A stretch of DNA of 64,000 nucleotides, taken from assembly GCA_020205615.1 (NCBI GenBank), contig CM035156.1, positions 21,231,128 to 21,295,127 on the forward strand, read 5' to 3'. The position numbers and the translations under genes were made by a program. The DNA comes from Panax quinquefolius. Lineage: Eukaryota; Streptophyta; Magnoliopsida; Apiales; Araliaceae. Below, in pieces: positions 1 through 11,495 of the stretch. Numbering within the stretch: the stretch's first letter is position 1; each line of letters opens with the position of its first letter. The notes under the pieces were generated by a model. That model saw nothing but the letters and a program-made list of their open reading frames with translations, was not told the DNA's origin and searched no databases.

Positions 1-290
1 CCAAAAAGGAGCACAACCCTTCTCCAAAAGCTCCAATTATATGGTCTTATATCAGCATGCAAGTTTTGAGTTATGCTCACCATAGGTGTGGTTCAGTTGG
101 ATAAGAAATTATTAGCAAGCAGAAAAAAGTTTCAATGCCATTATCAATATGACAATATGGACAGAAGCAAGTTTATACTATGGGAAGAGTTTTAGCTTTC
201 GATAACAAAAATGGTCTGCATTATCGATTCAACCAACATATAATCAACAATTTGAATAACAATTTCTTCAGTATCAAGCCATCTGCCACT

Positions 291-1619
291 CTAACTTACA
301 GATTTTTCTATATTCTTTTCGATAAGATGTTCCGATGTTGGCATCCCCGATGGAACAAGATACCAGAGAACTTCCTTCATTATATCTTCAATCACATTTT
401 TGTGAAGTAGTGAAAAAGCTTGAATGTCTGGCCTAATGAATGAAGTCCAAGGGTGACATTCTAAATTTCGTTGATTTAACTCTAGTGAGATATCCTTGAT
501 AAAATCCGAGAAAAGATTGTGTTCATCAAATGAAGAGGGGTTAGGTAGTTGGCCTGAGAGCTCATCCCAATTCAGTCCACAAGCTTGCAGAGGTATCTAA
601 ATTGATTTTAGAATCAATGGGGTCTATGACATCTAAGTCTCCTCTGAAATCTATATGAAGTGGTTGCATACTTGCATTGGAGGTTTAGCTGTTGATTTTC
701 TTTTTAGTTAGTTCAAGTTCAAAATACAAAAATAAAAATAAAAAAAATAGCTGTGATTTTATATCAAACGAGACCTACCACTACCAGGCTGGTTTATGGT
801 GTCGCTGAGATTGGTGGCATCCTCAGTGAATGATGGCTCTAGTACAGAAACTGGACTTAGATGTTCTTCTCTTTCTTTACTGCTATCCTTAATTTCAACT
901 TTGCATATGCTCACAGGATTTGATGAGGTATCAATTGGTGAAAATTTTAAGGCCTGAAACATAGGAATCCTAAAAAAGGGTCGAAATGGTAGCAGGACTA
1001 AGCTAAAATTGAAGAGCAGCGTTTTAATGGTTCTGTTTGGAAATGACTATAGTACCTATATATTCAGAAAGATATAAACACCACCTGTATTGAACACTCC
1101 AAATATCTGTTTTCCTTGCATATTTTGGTTGTATTGGTACTTTGTTCAGCATTCATAATAAACATATTTTGTTTCGAGGACATTTCTGAAAGGTTTAAAT
1201 TTCCTGATTGTATGGCATCATTCACTTCCATAATCTTCAAATAAGCTGTGGTGGGAAGTATGTTGAACTTTAGCTAAACGACATAGAATAGAAGCATAAG
1301 ATTACTTTTGGAAGATATATTAAGTTATGTACCTTCAGAGTTCAAACCATCAGTTGAATACGTAGCTTCAAGATTTTTTGCCTCAAATTTAAAGTTTTGC
1401 AATTGATCAGGTTTCATATAATCAATGCATGTTGAAACGCCTTCATTATGAAGCAGCGAACTGTTCTGCTCCTTGGCCAACTGAAAATTGCTGCAAACAG
1501 AAAACCTCGTCCATGGGGAAAAAAAAGCATTCCTATCCCTACTTGGACTAAAAGTGGCCGAGAAGTCATGTTCCGGTGAGGAGAGTGGTGAAGAAAGTAC
1601 GCTTCTCAATGTTTAGATT
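291..1619 (-). pseudogene. C-terminal part of a TRM/DUF4378-family gene, truncated and frameshifted
   Basis: Four minus-strand exons join in consistent phase: about 1619-1333, 1245-1085, 953-775 and 670-291. The third carries a motif reading SPVSVLEPSFTED, typical of plant DUF4378/TON1-recruiting-motif (TRM) proteins. The last carries QACGLNWDELS and a helical tail ending at a TAG at 291-293, which matches the DUF4378 C-terminus. TRM proteins recruit the TON1-TRM-PP2A complex to cortical microtubules; that role is family knowledge, not visible here. Two defects are seen. No N-terminal exons are found upstream, where AT-rich sequence and a hAT-like element lie. One extra base near 597 shifts the frame between DPIDSKIN and IPLQACGLNW. 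It is therefore probably a decayed 3' fragment. A live gene with a consensus error and a distant first exon is less likely. The family call is fairly sure, the exact member unknown. Confidence 0.6.
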
Positions 1620-2314
1620 CGTAGTGATTGAGAAGATTATAAATCCAAAAAATTAATTAATAGTATAAAGAAGTGATTTTATTAAATAATAATTAAATTA
1701 CAAAATATTATCAAAATAGTTTAAATTTGTAGTGATTTAGGGGATTATAAATCTAAAATTTAGGGGAATGGTTATGTTAGCTGGGCAGTTTTGTTAGGGG
1801 TCTTAATTAGCCTTAATTAGTCAGGACACGTGTTTAATTGTGGGAATGACAGATATCAAACTAAGGTATCATGTAATGCATTTTAGAATATTTAATAGAT
1901 AGATAAGCTACATAATAGCCAAAAAGGGTTAAACAAATCTCGTTAGATATAGAAAACACATTTATTCAAGGAATTTGTTGAGCCAGTCAACCTGTATTTT
2001 ATGCATATTGAAAACACTAAAATTACATATTCATATCACAATGCAGTCAACAACCAGGACATTTGATAGTACTGGAAAGCTATTACAAACACTAATTACT
2101 TACACACTCATAATCAAGACTTTTCACCCACAGAAGTATCTCAGGGAGCAACTGCTACAAACTTTGAGAATCTTGCTCAACCAATAGACGAACAACAGGA
2201 TCCTGGTCAAGCCAATGGTTAATATAAAGTTCAACTAAAATAGATATAAACTTGTGCAATTTGAAAAATTTATCATATTTAATTTATTTTTCATTTACGC
2301 CATATTTTATCAAT
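1620..2314. other. AT-rich spacer with one short coding-like stretch
   Basis: No recognisable gene. A short diverged duplication (about 1612-1650 and 1722-1760) shares GTAGTGATT..GATTATAAATC. An open frame at 2070-2222 (+) encodes 50 residues ending in a polar Gln/Asn/Pro-rich tail. It has no start codon and no family resemblance I recognise, and may be a lost exon end or chance. Confidence 0.4.
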
Positions 2315-4584
2315 TTTAGCCCGGTCCAATGACGACCCTCCCGGCCCGGCCGGTCATTTAAAAAAAGCATATCTGTATCTCTAATCTCCTGACTCCTCCC
2401 TAAGGGAGTAAGGGAGTAAGGGACTGAGAGTCTGAGACGGAGAGTCTGATACAGCACCACCTCAATTCACTTCACTTCGATCGATCGACAACGCATCACG
2501 CATATATACTCTATTCTCCTCGACCTCACTTCACTGCTTCACAGTTCGGCAGTTCCTCCTCTCCCCTAAAAGGCTAAAACCCTACTCTATTCTCCTAGAC
2601 GTCCTCGTCTCACTGTCTCAGGTATTTTTCCGCTCTCTCGTTTCAATAAGATATTTTAAGGGTTTATGAACCGGATTAGACTAGATCTAGAATTTACCGA
2701 TTTATATTTGTGGGTTTATGATATTATATGTTTTTGTGTTTAGCTGCAAGCAATTTATCTGTATATTTTTGGATTTATATGATATTATATGTTCTTATAG
2801 AAAGAAGAGATTATCAAATGTTGATTACATAAACATAAATTGCAAAAACAATCAGTTAGTGTATAAATTGGATTGATTTCGTGGATGGGAATTTAAAGAT
2901 AGGAATTCTGGAATTGTGTGGATTATTAATAATCATGTTATCCAGTAATTAGAAATAGAATACATGGTAATATATATGGTAATTAAATTGGAAGTTAGCT
3001 CATATGGTTATATGTATGCAAAATAGTTAGATATATGGAAACTATCAAAGATAGCTAACTGAGATGGGTTTGTTTATTTGTTAGTATAATATGTATTGAA
3101 TTAATTATGGGTTTAGTTTTGATAATGATTGTGTTATCAGTTATGCTATCAAGTTATGGGAATTGAATATGCAAAGATTGGTAATTGGTTTTCGAAAACA
3201 GTTAGTATATTAGATTTTGCAAAAACAATTGGTATAAGGTGTAAACTGTGATTTGGTTATTTTCAAAATCAGTTAGTATGCATATAGTTGATAATTTCAG
3301 TTGGCTATGGAAAGGAAAAAATACATGTTTACGCGGTTATTATATTGCAAATGAGATGGAAGCTAAAAGTTAGTAAGCTAACTTGTTAGTATGTGTTAAT
3401 TGTTTAAAAATATTTCTTTGATTTTTGTTTGATTTTTCAAGTACTAAGAAAAGGTAATCTTATGTTGTAATTGTGTAGAAGAAGAAGAGACGAGATCTGA
3501 GTTTTTTCAAATCCGGGTTCTTTCTATATACGTATCTGTTATTATCCCATCTGATATATTATATTGGAGCTTTAGAAAATTGATTAGAGTTTTCTGTCAG
3601 GCAAAATTACTTGTTGGTCTGTGATGTTAGGGGTTGCATAGCTTTTAGCTCTGATTTCAAATTCTATGATATGGAGATTTCTGATGATCCAAATTTCTTT
3701 CTCTCACTCGAACTCTTTTACTCTTTATAATTTCTGTTCAGACTCCCCGTCGGAAACTGCATTTCCTCCATCTCGTCTCACCATTTTTTTTGTGAGATTC
3801 TGAATTTTTTTATTGTATAAAGTTAATGACAGTTTCTAACCATTTTGGCTAATAAACATCTTATTGTTTTTTTTTTTGTTCAAATTAGTAGTTGAAATAT
3901 CCTTGAGCAATCAGGGTTTTTAGTTTCCGTGATTCTGCAATTCCATTTGTAATTCCTTAAAAATATACCAATAACATTTTGAAATAGTGGGGTTTCAGAT
4001 CCCAATATCCCATGATTCTGCAGTTCCCATAATTTTTCTATAAAAAAAGAATAAAGAAAGAACCTGTCCTTAGATTCTTTTTGTTAGCATCTGTTTCCAT
4101 AATAAATGTTTCTATGTACAGAAAACTCTTTTTGAAATTAGAGAGAGAACATGGTCCATATATAATGACAATTGACACATTTATGAATCTTTTTGCACAG
4201 GATGTCAAGCCATTCTTTCACTAGCAGATAGGATTGCAAGTATGCATTTGGAGCTTATTTCTGTTGATGGTGACATGTCAAATAAAATGAATAATCTTGG
4301 TTTGAATTTGTGTACTTTATCATTTATCAATCAAAGCACTTCAAAGATTAGTTTGTCTCATTTGTGATTTGTATCATTGTATGTAAATTGTAATATGTTA
4401 CAGCAACTTAGATTGTATTTTTTGTTCATTCTTTGTGATATACAGATTTTTTTTTAAAAAAATGAAAAAGCCCGCGGGCCGGCCCAACCCGGGCCACGGG
4501 CCGCTTAATTCCAGCCCACCAAAAACGGGTCATTTTGGTCCGGCCCGTTTGGGCCAGCCCGACCCGTTTGCCAGGTCTACTTTA
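2315..4584. mobile_element. degraded hAT-like DNA transposon, non-autonomous
   Basis: Both ends carry the GGCCCGG-rich subterminal sequence typical of many plant hAT elements. On the left (about 2320-2360) CCGGTCCAATGACGACCC is followed by CCGGCCCGGCC. On the right (4470-4582) are CCCGCGGGCC, GGCCCGTTTGGGCC and a terminal GTTTGCCAGGTCTAC. Read inverted, the right arm contains GGACCAAAATGACCCG, similar to the left arm. Between them is a leader-like, C/T-rich stretch (2450-2621) with a possible splice donor at 2622, a long AT-rich intron-like region, a possible acceptor near 4200 and a short remnant of coding character. No transposase domain survives. I could not find an 8-bp target duplication, and the left end looks eroded. 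This is an inference from composition and end sequence. Confidence 0.5.
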
Positions 4585-6285
4585 AAGCTAAATTAGGGTC
4601 CAAAAATGTAAAACCCAATTCCAATTGTATCTCTCTTTCCCCGTTACTTTGACCGTTTTTGCCACTCTCCCTCTTCCTCATCCATCCTTATTCCTTATCT
4701 AGTAATTTCCATAAACACAATACCCAACAACGTTTTTAAGAACAAGGAGAAGAAGAGCAACTAGCTAGACCGGCTAATCTTTTATACACAGGTATCATAC
4801 ACCCAATATTCAATTCTATACCCCTTACCTTCTTTTTTTTCGTCTTTGCTCTGAGCATTTGTTGATTTTAAAATGGAACTGGCGAGTAGCGAATGGAATG
4901 CACTTTAGCTGTTTGATGGGCTGCCAACAGAGCTTTAAAATTCTTAGTTCTTTCTTTTTTATTAGAAAATTATGGTTTTGTCCTAGTTTGTCTAGTTCGA
5001 TTTGTTGTAGCATCTTATCAGTCACGGGTACTATGAATTCTGACCTCATTAGTTTAATTATGGGATAATTTTGTTCTTTTAACTTTTTTGAGAACAATTT
5101 TATAGTATTAGTATGAATATTAGTTTACCTAGTCCATTTTTATTTGCTAAAAGTATGCTTGGGATTGGATTATTTGATTTAATTTAACACTACTTTCAGA
5201 CTATTTTATTCCATTCCATCACGGGGGATTAATAGTCCCTTAAATTGTTACATTGTAAACCTTTCTCGTAAGATTTCTGTCGTTCTTTTGTAAAAATTGC
5301 AGTGGCATTCAGTTTTCGTTTGTTGCTTTATCTTTAACACTCCTACTGCAGATAGTCAGAAATGATCATGTATATTTTTATTTCGTACCTTACATTGAAG
5401 GTTCATTATTCCTCGTTCTCTAACTAACTTGCGTATAAATGAATTGGTTCTTTACATGATTATTATTCTGTATAATTATTTGCTATTTCATCTGAGTCAC
5501 GGAGTGGCATGTTTGAAATCTTATGTTGAAAAGCAAACACATTGTGTGTATCTATAATGATGGCAAAGTTGCTGAAATGAGAGACCAATACAACAAATGG
5601 CATCCACCATAACTGACTAGGAAGTCAGTTTGATATGATCATATGATTACAAGAAGAATACTGTTGTGTATCTATCTTGATAACTTCTCAACAAAAGGAA
5701 CATTACTTGTGTTGATTATTTCACTTTTTTTCTTTCTTAATTTTTTTCCCTTAGCATGTTAGTTTATTTGATGTTTTCCTGTGCAATGCATGGCTGGATG
5801 CCTAGTAAGGGGCTGTTTGTTTAGGTCTGAATGGCTGAATCGATCAGCCATTAAATGCGTTTATTTTAGAAAAAAATCGTCTAAATGGCTGAATGGGTCA
5901 GCCATACGATTTGAGTTGAATGGTTTAGTGTCATTTTTTTGGCTGAATGAAGTTTTTTTTTTACAATATTAAGTATTATATTAAGTAATATTAAATATAT
6001 TTATAACAATTTTGAATTTTTTTAGACGGGTAAAATAATAAAAATCTGTTATTCAGATGTTTTAAACATGTCAATTATCAAACAATTTTTTCATTCAGAT
6101 TCAAATTTAGCTCATTCAGATTCAAATTCATTTAGTTTTTATCAAACATCCCCTAAGTCAGTGATAATCTTACCTAAATAGACCAACAAGTTTCTGAGCA
6201 GGTTCAATAACTTTGGAGTGGCTGAGATTTCTTCTTTGACTTTAAAGCAGAAATAGAGAAGAGGGAGTTAGCTGTAAATTAGTTA
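4585..6285 (+). promoter_or_regulatory. CLP1 promoter/leader region with 5'UTR intron
   Basis: A C/T-rich leader (about 4620-4791) ends in a splice donor at 4792 (ACACAG|GTATCA). The acceptor is at 6249-6250, 35 bases before the CLP1 start codon, so the leader carries an intron of about 1.46 kb. The transcription start is not defined. A MITE sits inside the intron. Other open frames here are chance. Confidence 0.6.
5808..6154. mobile_element. hAT-type MITE in the CLP1 leader intron
   Basis: Imperfect terminal inverted repeats (AGGGGCTGTTTGTTT on the left; ATCAAACATCCCCT on the right) bound about 347 bp of AT-rich sequence. The subterminal motifs GGCTGAATG and CATTCAGATTC face each other. GGGG-TGTTTG ends are typical of short plant hAT MITEs. 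The flanking 8-mers resemble each other only weakly, so the target duplication has decayed or the ends are off by a base or two. Confidence 0.7.
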
Positions 6286-9200
6286 ATGGCGTATGGAGGA
6301 ACAATTGTGGGTCCACCGGTTACTGGAAGTGGACTGGCGGCGACAATGACTAGGCAGGTGAAGCTGGACAAAGAATGCGAGCTCCGAGTTGAAGTGAGTC
6401 TTGACTCGCCTCTTCGTCTTCGAGTCCTCAATGGCACTGCTGAGATCTTTGGCACTGAAATTCCCCCCCAAATTTGGCTGTCCTTTCCCTCTGCTCTCAA
6501 ATTTGCAGTAAGCAATATTAACATTTCCACGTTTTTTAATTCATAAATGACCTTTGTATTATCTGTGGAACCCTTACAGATTCCAAAGAAAGGTGTCATT
6601 AATCTTATATTTTTAATTAATATAAGGAGTTTGTGGATTTGGTTAGAAAATGTTGTTTTTTGACAATGAGCATTGATTAGAGCCTAATTGTTTCCATTAT
6701 TGAAGGTTAAGTGGGATTAAGAGACAAAGATCCTATTGTTGATTAGAAATATGTGAAATTCTTGAGTTTGAGGGCCAGTTAGTTTTATAAATCTATGAAT
6801 CCTTGGTGGTTGAGGAACTTTGTGAATCCTTGCCAAAGAAATACATGCAATTCTTGTTGTTTCTGTATATATTTCTTCTCCTTATGCTTACTTGGTGAAA
6901 GATGCTAAGGGCTATCTAGGATTAGAGCTGCAAAAAGAGCCGAGCCTCTTAAGTGTGGATTGCATTCAGTTGTTAGAGCTTGGTTTGTGAAATAAAAAAG
7001 GCCATTCTGAACTTACTTTGAAGGTTCACTTATTGAGCTTGGCCACTATTTAACTATAATTAATTAAGTTTCTGTTTTGGTCAGTTAAAGCCTTATTCTT
7101 GATTCAAAGGCTAAACGACGTAACTTGATCAGGTTTTGAAGTTCAATGATTTTTATTAGCCAAACTTAAACAACACCGGTGTTCTGCTCCAAAATGATAA
7201 CCACATATAAACAGCATTCTAAGGGATATGCTTGCTAGTTCTTCAAAAAAAAAAATTAAAAGAAGACAACTTTACACTTTATTTTTCCTAATAATGAAAA
7301 CAGGGTATTGGATCTGTTTCCTAGACTCATTAAAGAGTAGGGTGACGATCTTCCCTTTTGTTGTTTCTTCTATTGGTCACACCAAAGATGCTTTCCTCCA
7401 TCAACACTTTTTAAGTTCTTATTTCATTTTCAAATTTGAAAAATGTAAAAATGGTGGTAACGAGAAAAAATAGAAAGAAAGAAGAAATTGTTGGGAGTTG
7501 TATGTAGTGACTTTTTTTTTTTTTTTTTTTTCATTTATTTACTTAGTATATAGGAACCTTTTTGGTGTCACAGTATAGTGTAGGTATGTAGTGAGAGTAA
7601 TGGGGTTAGTAATTCAATTAGGAAATTGATATTTCCTCATGGAAGTATGGTACTTCCATTTAGTTTCTCTCAAATGAATAGTGAGTGGGACCACATCTAT
7701 GTGAGAGAGATCCATGTGAATATACCCTTCAATTATCATCTAAAAAACTTGTCTGGCGTATTTACGTATGTCTATATATATAGAGAGGGAGGTGTCTTTT
7801 CTGGTATCATGATTTTGGGTTTTGGTACGTCATTTTGCAGATATTATTCATTTTGGCATACGTCTCTATAGGACTGAAGATTACTGATACATTTATATTG
7901 TATATCAGCTTTTTTTAAAAAAAAACTTAATACTTCACACATGTCTGAACATATTTATTTTGTAATTTATCTGCTTACTTGCCTCTCATTTTGATTCCTG
8001 TGGTACTTCACACATCAGGTTTTTACTTGGTATGGAGCTACAATTGAAATGGATGGTGCTGCTGAAACTGATTATACGGCGGATGAGGTACATTTATCTT
8101 TCTTAAGCAAGTTACGCTAAAATGTGATTTTAAAGCAGCAAATGATATTTTTGCCATCTTAAGGTCAGACACCCATGATTAGTTATGTAAATGTGCATGC
8201 TGTACTGGATGGACGGAGAAATCGTGCGAAAGCATCGCCCAGTGATTCTGAGTCTTCTCAGGTATTATCTCATTTATATTAACATACACAAGATATTAAA
8301 CTCTTCGTGTGCAGATGCGTCCTATGTTCATTTCCTTTCTTTTCCCTAGTCTTTTATATGCCACATCTGCTTAAACTTTTCACCTGTATTAAGTGTTGAT
8401 CTTGGTTGTGTGAGCCTAAGCATCTAAGGTGTACTACTGAATTGTCTTTTTCTCCTACTGCCTTCTTCAAATATATTGGTAGAAAATAATTGCTGTGTTG
8501 ATGTCTGCCTTCAATATAATGTTTCTTTACATTTTGTCCCTTTATAGCTCTTAATCCCATCTTAATGCATGTCTTTTGTACTGCATGTTTATGTACAGTA
8601 TTTTAAATTATTAGATGTCTAAAAGTTATTCTTGTAACACTAAAGGCAGATGAAAACTTCAAAAGCAAATGCTTTTATCACTTATGTTGATCCTCGTAAT
8701 TTTATACTATTCTCTGTTAGCAATGTATTTCAATGCCAATGGGAGTTCTTTTGTTTTCATATGTTTATTTATTATTGGCACCGGTGGTGGCAGCGTAAGG
8801 CCTGAAATGAAGTATTCCAAGGTCTATTAATCTTTATAATTTTAACGTATTGTCAATAATTATTTCTTTGAATATATAGTCATGCAGCTGTTATCATAAG
8901 TTTTTCTTTTGAGAGTGTGCGTGAAGTTACATGTTAATTCATATTACCTGTAAATATTTCCACAGAGCACTCACCTTTGCTTGTCTTGTTTAAGAGTTAA
9001 TGCTTATTTGATTCAGGGTCCAAGGGTAATTGTCGTGGGACCTACAGATTCAGGTAAGAGTACCTTGTCAAGGATGCTTCTTAGTTGGGCAGCTAAACAG
9101 GGTTGGAAACCTACATTTGTGGATTTGGACATTGGCCAAGGATCTATAACTATTCCTGGATGCATCGCTGCTACTCCAATTGAAATGCCTATTGATCCGG

Positions 9201-11495
9201 TGGAAGGGATTCCTCTTGAAATGCCTCTTGTTTACTTCTATGGACACCCAACTCCTAGGTACCAAATTTTTCAACTCATTTTTGTCAGTTTGACAAAAGA
9301 AATTTGTTGTTCATCTACTTCCTAGATTGTTTGCATCACAATGCACACTTACACGGCCAGTTTCTGTTCGCTTCTTTATGCTGTATATTGTTATTCAACT
9401 ACTGCTGATTTTTCACACTTGATACAGTGCAAATGCTGATCTTTACAAGGTTCTTGTGAAGGAACTTGCAAAAATCCTGGAGAGGCAGTTTGCCGGGAAT
9501 ACTGAATCTCGTGCTGCGGGCACGGTGATCAATACCATGGGATGGATAGAAGGTCTTGGTTATGAGGTATTTGAGTCATTACTCATCAAGGTTCTTTAGT
9601 GATAAGGTTGTGGTTAGTTTGATAAATGAATGTTTGTCTTAATAGTTAATATGTGAAATATGTGCATTAACAGTATATTTCGTTTCGTATTATGTTGCAG
9701 TTACTTCTACACGCGATTGATACATTCAATGCAACGGTTGTTCTGGTATTGGGTCAGGTAAAGCTTCCCTAATTTTGAAAAATAATTAGGAATCTTGAAT
9801 ATTTTAGCTGTACCTTGCAGTAACTGGTATTTTTTTTCCGCCAGATTTAGTCAGAATTCTGATAGCACTGATTCTTAAGACAAAGCTCAAACTTTTGATT
9901 TCATTGATCTAGTCCTGAATTCTATTCTGAATGATTTTGCATATTGGTTCAAGCACGGGCCAGTCATGAGCATTTTGTACTCGTTAATTTTGTAATTATT
10001 TCTTTAACTTGGGAAGGTGACATTGCATAAAAGCTGCGTCAACTCCATCCAAATGCTGATGCTTATACATTTGCATGAATTCTGCACAGGAAAAACTTTG
10101 TAGCATGCTAAGAGATGTATTGAAAAGCAAGCCTAGTGTGGATGTTGTGAAACTTCAAAAGTCAGGTGGTGTTGTATCTAGGAATGCCAAAGTTCGTCAG
10201 AAGGCTAGGGGCCACAAAATAAGGGTAAAGTAAAACTTTTCGTTTTCTTTTGTATTTAATTTAATGTCTGTAATTGTAGTGCATTATACTTGCATTTGAC
10301 GAAACTTAATCTGCTGAATACTATTATTCCAGGAGTACTTTTACGGCCTTTCAAATGATCTGTCCCCGCACTCTAATGTCGCTAATTTCAGTGATTTATC
10401 TGTCTACCGAATTGGTGGTGGGCCACAGGCTCCTCGTTCAGCTCTGCCAATAGGTGCAGAGCCTGCTGCAGACCCTACAAGATTGGTTCAAGTAAAAATA
10501 GACAGGGACTTGCTGCATTTAGTTCTTGCTGTTTCCTTCGCCAAAGAACCAAATGAAATTATTTCAAGGCATGTGCAAACCATTTCTTTGTTAAATATAG
10601 TAACATTTATAGTCTTACATGAACAAAGCAAGAAACAGCATCTGGTCATATTTAGTTTAATCATATACATTGAGATGAACTCATCACATAATTGATCTAA
10701 GGTGAATTTGCTCACACACATTAAATGCACACGCCAAAAAATGCACCCAGTCACCCACAATATAGAGACACAAGCATGAGGGATATAGGTATTATCCATG
10801 AAACATTAGTAAATGTTTTCCAATTTTGAGCGTTGGTGGTGTGTGTGTATATGATATAGCGGGTAATGAGATGTCTACGAGACATGAGCAGTATTATTGC
10901 TATTATCTTTTACTGTAGCATGTAGATTTATTGCTCCCCAAGTTAGAATTGGTAGCAACAAGGGTTTGAGTTGATGGATGAACTGAAAATGCATATATAG
11001 CCTTCTACCTTTATGGTGTGAAACACGAGTCTCTTCTTACAGTTTATACATGGCTTGCCAATTGCCCCTGGACCTAACTGTTGTGTTTTTAAACAGACAC
11101 AAAAGAATTGAATATTGATCGATCAAATTTTCATACTTTGTGATCCTGGAAAAGATTATTTGCAATGTTTTGAGTTGCATAATTTTTACTAAGAAATATA
11201 TGCAATCATGACAATCTGAAGTTCCTATCATTTTGTGATGAAGTGTATTTCTTTTCTGATGCAGTAATGTTGCTGGGTTCATCTATGTGACAGACATCGA
11301 CACCCAAAGGTTTGAAACTTAAAAAATGACTGCGAAACACCATTTGATGTTGCAACTGCTATTTAAATTCTGGTTTTATGTATCCTTTTTGTAATTATCG
11401 TTTTCAGGAATAAAATCACATACCTTGCACCATCAGCTGGAGAACTCCCAAGCAAATTTCTAATTGTAGGATCCTTGACTTGGATTGAGAATTGA
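6286..11495 (+). CDS. CLP1: polyribonucleotide 5'-hydroxyl-kinase CLP1 (CLPS3-like)
   Basis: Ten coding exons: 6286-6507, 8019-8087, 8169-8261, 9017-9258, 9428-9566, 9701-9757, 10090-10224, 10333-10568, 11265-11309, 11408-11495. They give 1,326 nt and 441 residues, about the Arabidopsis CLPS3 length. The protein starts MAYGG and has the N-terminal domain (residues 1-100), then a Walker A loop GPTDSGKST at about 136-144 and DLDIGQG at about 164-170, the conserved kinase core, and a C-terminal domain ending SLTWIEN. In the family, CLP1 phosphorylates RNA 5'-hydroxyls and works in the nucleus with the mRNA cleavage/polyadenylation factor and the tRNA splicing machinery; the intact P-loop suggests an active kinase. 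All introns are GT-AG except intron 8, which has a GC donor at 10569. The start is the first ATG after the leader acceptor and matches family N-termini. No frameshift or stop was seen. Confidence 0.95.

Noticed and set aside
5781..5972. 63-residue open frame in the CLP1 leader intron
   Set aside because: Lies within the hAT-type MITE terminal repeats and intron; no protein character.
6279..6599. Minus-strand open frames opposite CLP1 exon 1
   Set aside because: Shadows of the conserved plus-strand CLP1 coding exon.
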